A stretch of 18,727 nucleotides of DNA from Flavobacteriaceae bacterium UBA3179 (lineage in GTDB: Bacteria; Bacteroidota; Bacteroidia; Flavobacteriales; Flavobacteriaceae), in the NCBI GenBank assembly GCA_002364245.1, contig DEXR01000028.1, positions 1-18,727 of the forward strand. The letters are read 5' to 3'. The position numbers and the translations under genes were made by a program. Shown one piece after another: positions 15,676 to 18,727 of this stretch. Numbering within the stretch: position 1 is the stretch's first letter; the number at the start of each line of letters is the position of its first letter. Under the pieces are notes generated by a model. It did no database searches. It was not told the DNA's origin and saw nothing but the letters and a program-made list of their open reading frames with translations.

Positions 15676-16707
15676 ATGGTTTTATATATTGCAATTGTAA
15701 TTTTTATTATAAGTCCTTTTTTTCCAGCTACTGAAAATCCACATTGGTTTTTTAGAACTCCAGATTTTATACGTTTACAGTCTATAGTAATACAGATCGC
15801 GCTTCTTGTTTTATTCTTAATTTTTGAAAGTCCACTTACTGTTTTTAGTTGGGTTTTACTAGTGGCACTTGTAGGAGCAATCATTTATCAAATAGAAAAA
15901 GTTTTTAAATATAGTTCGTTATATCCAAGGGAAAAACCAAATTTTCCTAGTGATGGTAGTGTTTCTATACTAGCTGGAAATGTGTTACAAGATAATACAC
16001 AATACGATTTACTTAAAGCTGAAATAGAACAATACGATCCAGATTTAGTGCTTACCATGGAAAGCGATAAAAAATGGGAAGAAGGCCTTTCAGAAATAGA
16101 AAATATCTATTCTCATACGGTTAAAATACCATTGGACAATTACTATGGAATGCACCTTTACTCTAAAATCGAATTGATAAATATTGAAGTTAATTACCAT
16201 GTAGAAGAAGATGTGCCTTCTATCTTTTTTGAATATCCACTTTCTGAACACCAAACTATTTTCTTTGCCTGTTTACATCCGGCACCACCAAGCCCTACGG
16301 AAAATGAAACATCAAAAGAACGGGATGCTGAACTGATGATTGTAGGAAAAAAAATACGAAAGTTGGATAAACCAGTAGTAGTCTGTGGTGATATGAACGA
16401 TGTGGTTTGGAGCCGAACCACAAGGCTATTTAAAAAAATGACGGCTATGATAGACCCGCGCATAGGCCGTGGTTTTTTCCCTACCTATCACGCTGGATAT
16501 TGGCTTATGCGGTTTCCTTTAGATCATTTGTTTCATACCAAAGACCTGTTCGTTAAAAAAATGGTTCGAACTAAAAATTTTGGTAGCGATCATTTCGCTA
16601 TGTATTATGAAATACACCATAAAAATGGCAAAAAACCCAAAACAAAAGGAAACTTAAATGGTGATGAAGAAGAAGAGGTAGAAGAAAAGATTGAAGAAGG
16701 GAAGTAA
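15676..16707 (+). CDS. membrane-anchored endonuclease/exonuclease/phosphatase family protein
   Basis: Protein of 343 residues resembling the YafD-like branch of the EEP superfamily. Three hydrophobic helices at about 2-16, 35-50 and 54-71 anchor it in the inner membrane. The EEP domain follows at about 95-310, with the metal and catalytic residues in order: N102 (GNVLQDN), E129 (TMESDKKW), H201 (CLHPAP), D239 and N241 (CGDMNDV), and D305/H306 (GSDHF). Family members cleave phosphodiesters in nucleic acids or phospholipids, and the substrate here is unknown. The last about 30 residues form a low-complexity tail, first Lys-rich and then Glu-rich, outside the domain. The gene stands alone, divergent from the beta-helix gene, and is the last chromosomal gene before the tRNA-linked element. 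Confidence 0.88.
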   Translation: MVLYIAIVIFIISPFFPATENPHWFFRTPDFIRLQSIVIQIALLVLFLIFESPLTVFSWVLLVALVGAIIYQIEKVFKYSSLYPREKPNFPSDGSVSILAGNVLQDNTQYDLLKAEIEQYDPDLVLTMESDKKWEEGLSEIENIYSHTVKIPLDNYYGMHLYSKIELINIEVNYHVEEDVPSIFFEYPLSEHQTIFFACLHPAPPSPTENETSKERDAELMIVGKKIRKLDKPVVVCGDMNDVVWSRTTRLFKKMTAMIDPRIGRGFFPTYHAGYWLMRFPLDHLFHTKDLFVKKMVRTKNFGSDHFAMYYEIHHKNGKKPKTKGNLNGDEEEEVEEKIEEGK

Positions 16708-16768
16708 TTTGCTTATTAGGTCTTCATTTCTTTTTATAATATATTTTTCAAAAATCATATATACAATA

Positions 16769-16794
16769 AAAGCCTCTCATTTCTGAGAGGCTTT
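16769..16794 (-). terminator. terminator of the tRNA-Leu gene
   Basis: AAAGCCTCTCA (16769-16779) and TGAGAGGCTTT (16784-16794) form a perfect 11-bp stem with a 4-nt loop. Read on the minus strand it begins 3 nt after the tRNA 3' end and closes with a T-rich tail, so it is most likely the original terminator of the tRNA transcript. On the plus strand it could also stop transcription from the EEP gene. Confidence 0.7.
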
Positions 16795-16797
16795 CAG

Positions 16798-16855
16798 TGC
16801 GGGCGGAGAGACTCGAACTCTCACACCTCGCGGCACTAGATCCTAAGTCTAGCGT
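16798..16855 (-). pseudogene. 3' fragment of tRNA-Leu(UAG) forming an integration attachment site
   Basis: On the minus strand the sequence contains the anticodon arm (16836-16852, stem CTAGA/TCTAG around loop CTTAGGA, anticodon TAG), a class II variable arm, the T arm (GAGAG-TTCGAGT-CTCTC) and the acceptor 3' strand CGCCCGC with discriminator A at 16798. The matching acceptor 5' strand GCGGGCG and a normal D arm are absent upstream; the sequence there reads into unrelated DNA. The gene is therefore cut just 5' of the anticodon stem, the usual crossover zone for tRNA-targeting integrases. The terminator on one side and a tyrosine recombinase on the other indicate that this is the displaced 3' end at one border of an integrated element, with the intact tRNA at the far border beyond the window. 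Confidence 0.8.
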
Positions 16856-16952
16856 ATATTGCACCAAAGAAACACAAAAACACTCATTTTCAATGAGTTA
16901 ATCGTTTTTTCATTTTCTTTAAAGTCATTTAATATCAGTTGAATTCAGCATT

Positions 16953-17057
16953 TGTTGTACCTATGTTGTACCCAAAAGTTCTAATAAAGACGTATCTTTA
17001 TAGAAAGTGTACAACAAAAATTGAGCAAAAAACACAATGTTGTACCTATGTTGTACC
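16953..17057. repeat. iterated TGTTGTACC sites between the attachment site and the integrase gene
   Basis: Two identical 20-bp copies (16953-16972 and 17038-17057), 85 bp apart, each consist of two TGTTGTACC units separated by TA, so units recur at 11 bp, one helical turn. A fifth, inverted copy of the TGTTGTAC core lies between them (17009-17016). This layout suits arm-type binding sites for the recombinase or its directionality factor, or operators for integrase expression. A near -7 box TATCTTTA (16993-17000) falls among them. The rest of 16856-17090 has no credible gene; a short hairpin (ACTCATT/AATGAGT, 16882-16898) is its only other visible structure. Confidence 0.65.
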
Positions 17058-17090
17058 TGATTTGACTTTCGTACTCAAAACAGGTCAATT

Positions 17091-18305
17091 ATGTCATCAA
17101 ATGCAAAAATAGTTCTACGCAAAAAACCGAACACCAAGGGGCAATATCCGTTGGCTATTCGAATTACAAAAAACCGTCGTTCCACCTATCAATATGTAGG
17201 TCATTATATTGATATTGAGGAATGGGACGAGAAAAACCTTCGGGTAAAAAAATCAAATTCAAATGCCGATAGCCTAAACAAGTTATTATCACAACAACTT
17301 TCTGATGCCAATAAAGCACTTATCGATTTACAGTCCGAATATAAAGATGCTTCAGCAAACCAGATTAAAAAAGAAATTTATGCCTCAGGGAATTCCTCAA
17401 CTTTCTTTGAACTGGCACAAGAACATCTGGACGAACTGGAAGTTGCAGAAAAGTTAAACCGTCTATCTACGGACAGCGCATTGATTAGTTATATTGTAAA
17501 ATATCACAAATCTAAACAGCTTTCATTTCAAGAAATTGATGAACGATTTCTTAAAAAATTGATGACATACCTCAAGGTTAAGCACAGCCTAGCTGAGACT
17601 TCAATAATGAATATACTTGTCCTAATCCGCTTATTATTCAACAGAGCTATAAAGCTAAAAATAGTCAGTAGGGAACTATATCCTTTCGGTGGTGACAAAA
17701 TTAAAATCAAGTTTCCTGAGACTACAAAAATAGGGTTGAATATTATTGAGGTAAGAGCTATTGAAGCTTTAGATAATCTAACCTACAATGAAATTCATAC
17801 AAGAAATGTTTGGCTATTTAGCTTCAATTTTGCAGGAATGCGGGTTACTGATGTACTCTGGACAAAGTGGTCAGACATATACGACAATAGGCTTCATTAT
17901 AGAATGAATAAAAACTCAAAACTACTGTCCTTAAAAATTCCAGATAAGGTTCTAAGTATTTTAGATTTCTACAGAGATGATAAAAAACACGCTACCGATT
18001 TTGTTTTTCCTGAATTGAAAAAGGCCAATCTGGATGATGCAAAAGACATTTATAATAAAAGAAAAACGGCAACCAAAAAATTTAACGATAACTTAAAATC
18101 CATTGCCAAAAAAGCAAAAATTGACAAGAAGATTACAATGCACATTGCCAGACATACTTTTGGCAATATTGCCGGTGATTCTATTCATCCTTTAATGTTA
18201 CAAAAACTATATAGGCATAGTGACTTGAAAACTACACTGAATTATCAGGCAAATTTTATCCATAAAGAAGCAGATGATGCTTTAGATAGCGTTGTTAACT
18301 TTTGA
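17091..18305 (+). CDS. tyrosine-type site-specific recombinase (integrase)
   Basis: Integrase of 404 residues, typical of Bacteroidetes mobile elements. The N-terminal about 90 residues are a beta-rich arm-binding domain (IVLRKKPNTKGQYPLAIRIT, then QYVGHYIDIEEWD). A SAM-like core-binding domain follows at about 105-205. The catalytic domain carries R251 (GMRVTDV), H351 and R354 (HIARHTF), H376 (LYRHSDL) and nucleophile Y385 (LNYQANF), so the set is complete and the enzyme could be active. It begins 236 nt from the tRNA-Leu fragment and reads away from it. The gene catalyses integration into, and probably excision from, that tRNA. The repeats upstream are likely its arm sites. Confidence 0.92.
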   Translation: MSSNAKIVLRKKPNTKGQYPLAIRITKNRRSTYQYVGHYIDIEEWDEKNLRVKKSNSNADSLNKLLSQQLSDANKALIDLQSEYKDASANQIKKEIYASGNSSTFFELAQEHLDELEVAEKLNRLSTDSALISYIVKYHKSKQLSFQEIDERFLKKLMTYLKVKHSLAETSIMNILVLIRLLFNRAIKLKIVSRELYPFGGDKIKIKFPETTKIGLNIIEVRAIEALDNLTYNEIHTRNVWLFSFNFAGMRVTDVLWTKWSDIYDNRLHYRMNKNSKLLSLKIPDKVLSILDFYRDDKKHATDFVFPELKKANLDDAKDIYNKRKTATKKFNDNLKSIAKKAKIDKKITMHIARHTFGNIAGDSIHPLMLQKLYRHSDLKTTLNYQANFIHKEADDALDSVVNF

Positions 18306-18340
18306 ATTGTCCTACAGCAAACTGTACCTCTTAAGGTGTA

Positions 18341-18727
18341 CTACACTTCAATTGAACCTATAAGTTTCTGATTAAAACATTTAACCAACATCCTGTATAA
18401 TTCAGGATGTTTCTTTTTAAGCAAGTCCGGACGTTCAAAAAAGTATTCCGAAGCTACAGCAAAGAATTCAGCTTGATTGGTGCCTCCATACTTTCTGATA
18501 TCAGAGTGGTTATCATTTATCGCTTCCATTTCTTTATGGATTAAGTTTAACCAAGGTATGGCATATTGATGTTCCATTAGCCGCTCTGGCACACCGTCTG
18601 TTCTATCGTCCAACTTATCTATAAGGTGCACAAATTCGTGTATGCCAGTATTACTTTTATCCGTTGTATTTTTAAAGCCGTGATACAATGCTTTTTTGGA
18701 AAGTATCATCTGTTTCTCGAACCTTCC
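18341..18727 (-). CDS. MtfA-family zinc-dependent peptidase, 5' end outside window
   Basis: C-terminal 128 or so residues of a zinc metallopeptidase. The HExxH zinc motif appears as GIHEFVHLIDKLDDRTDGVP, with the downstream glutamate in NQAEFFAVASEYFFERP, and the C-terminal LKKKHPELYRML is typical of MtfA (DUF980). The frame is open past the internal ATG at 18709: the codons before it read GRFEKQ, matching the conserved lead into the ILSKKALYHGF segment, so that ATG is not the true start and the gene runs off the right edge. In E. coli MtfA relates to glucose-uptake control, but that role need not carry over here. It converges on the integrase gene with 35 nt between stops and is probably element cargo. 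Confidence 0.85.
   Translation of the reverse strand, partial: GRFEKQMILSKKALYHGFKNTTDKSNTGIHEFVHLIDKLDDRTDGVPERLMEHQYAIPWLNLIHKEMEAINDNHSDIRKYGGTNQAEFFAVASEYFFERPDLLKKKHPELYRMLVKCFNQKLIGSIEV

Noticed and set aside
16798..16885. A complete tRNA-Leu gene
   Set aside because: The region upstream of the anticodon arm cannot supply the acceptor 5' strand or a normal D arm, so only a 3' fragment is supported.
16882..16898. Hairpin ACTCATT/AATGAGT followed by a distant T-run
   Set aside because: The T-run begins several nucleotides after a weak A/T-rich stem, and there is no gene upstream on that strand to terminate.
18324..18341. Imperfect palindrome GTACCTCTTAAGGTGTAC after the integrase gene
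   Set aside because: Short bulged stem with no T-run on either strand; not a convincing terminator or binding site on its own.
1..18727. CRISPR arrays, rRNA genes, insertion sequences
   Set aside because: No regularly spaced repeats with unique spacers, no rRNA signatures and no transposase gene were found.

Overview
The window looks like a chromosomal segment of a marine-type flavobacterium (Bacteroidetes). Three things point there: three secreted proteins carry type IX secretion (T9SS) C-terminal sorting domains ending in a basic KK/IK tail; -7 boxes of the Bacteroidetes form TAnnTTTG lie upstream of several genes; and the DNA is AT-rich with weak Shine-Dalgarno sites. No species can be named from the sequence alone.

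Positions 1-3840 hold two mevalonate-pathway genes on the minus strand: a 5'-partial-window mevalonate kinase (1-626, running off the left edge) and diphosphomevalonate decarboxylase (2730-3812). A plus-strand gene for a T9SS-exported repeat-rich surface protein (824-2743) sits between them. Positions 3841-4072 hold no gene but contain a structured stretch ending in a strong plus-strand terminator.

Positions 4073-9828 are the most interesting part: a lipoprotein gene of unknown function, then a tightly packed plus-strand set of an ECF-type sigma factor (5275), a single-pass membrane protein with a short zinc-less anti-sigma-like N-terminus and periplasmic TPRs (5847, 4-nt overlap), and a 1075-residue TPR-CHAT protein (6601, 1 nt after its neighbour) with a signal peptide, a His/Cys caspase-like dyad and a C-terminal membrane anchor. 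The inferred arrangement is a self-contained envelope-to-transcription relay in which a periplasmic caspase-like protease could act on, or be sensed by, the membrane anti-sigma partner.

Positions 9829-15576 are minus-strand chromosomal genes: a DUF1697 protein and a HI0933-type flavoprotein in one unit, a small T9SS-secreted cysteine-rich protein, a PLP-dependent group II decarboxylase, and a T9SS-secreted parallel beta-helix protein with its own terminator. At 15676-16707 is a plus-strand membrane-anchored endonuclease/exonuclease/phosphatase protein.

From 16769 rightward the window crosses into an integrated element. A terminator (16769-16794) follows the 3' end of a tRNA-Leu(UAG) whose 5' third is missing (16798-16855). 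Next come about 235 nt with repeated TGTTGTACC sites and then a tyrosine recombinase gene (17091-18305). This is the classic layout of an integrative element in a tRNA gene; the intact tRNA copy would lie beyond the right edge. The last gene (18341-18727, minus, cut by the right edge) is an MtfA-type zinc peptidase, probably inside the element.
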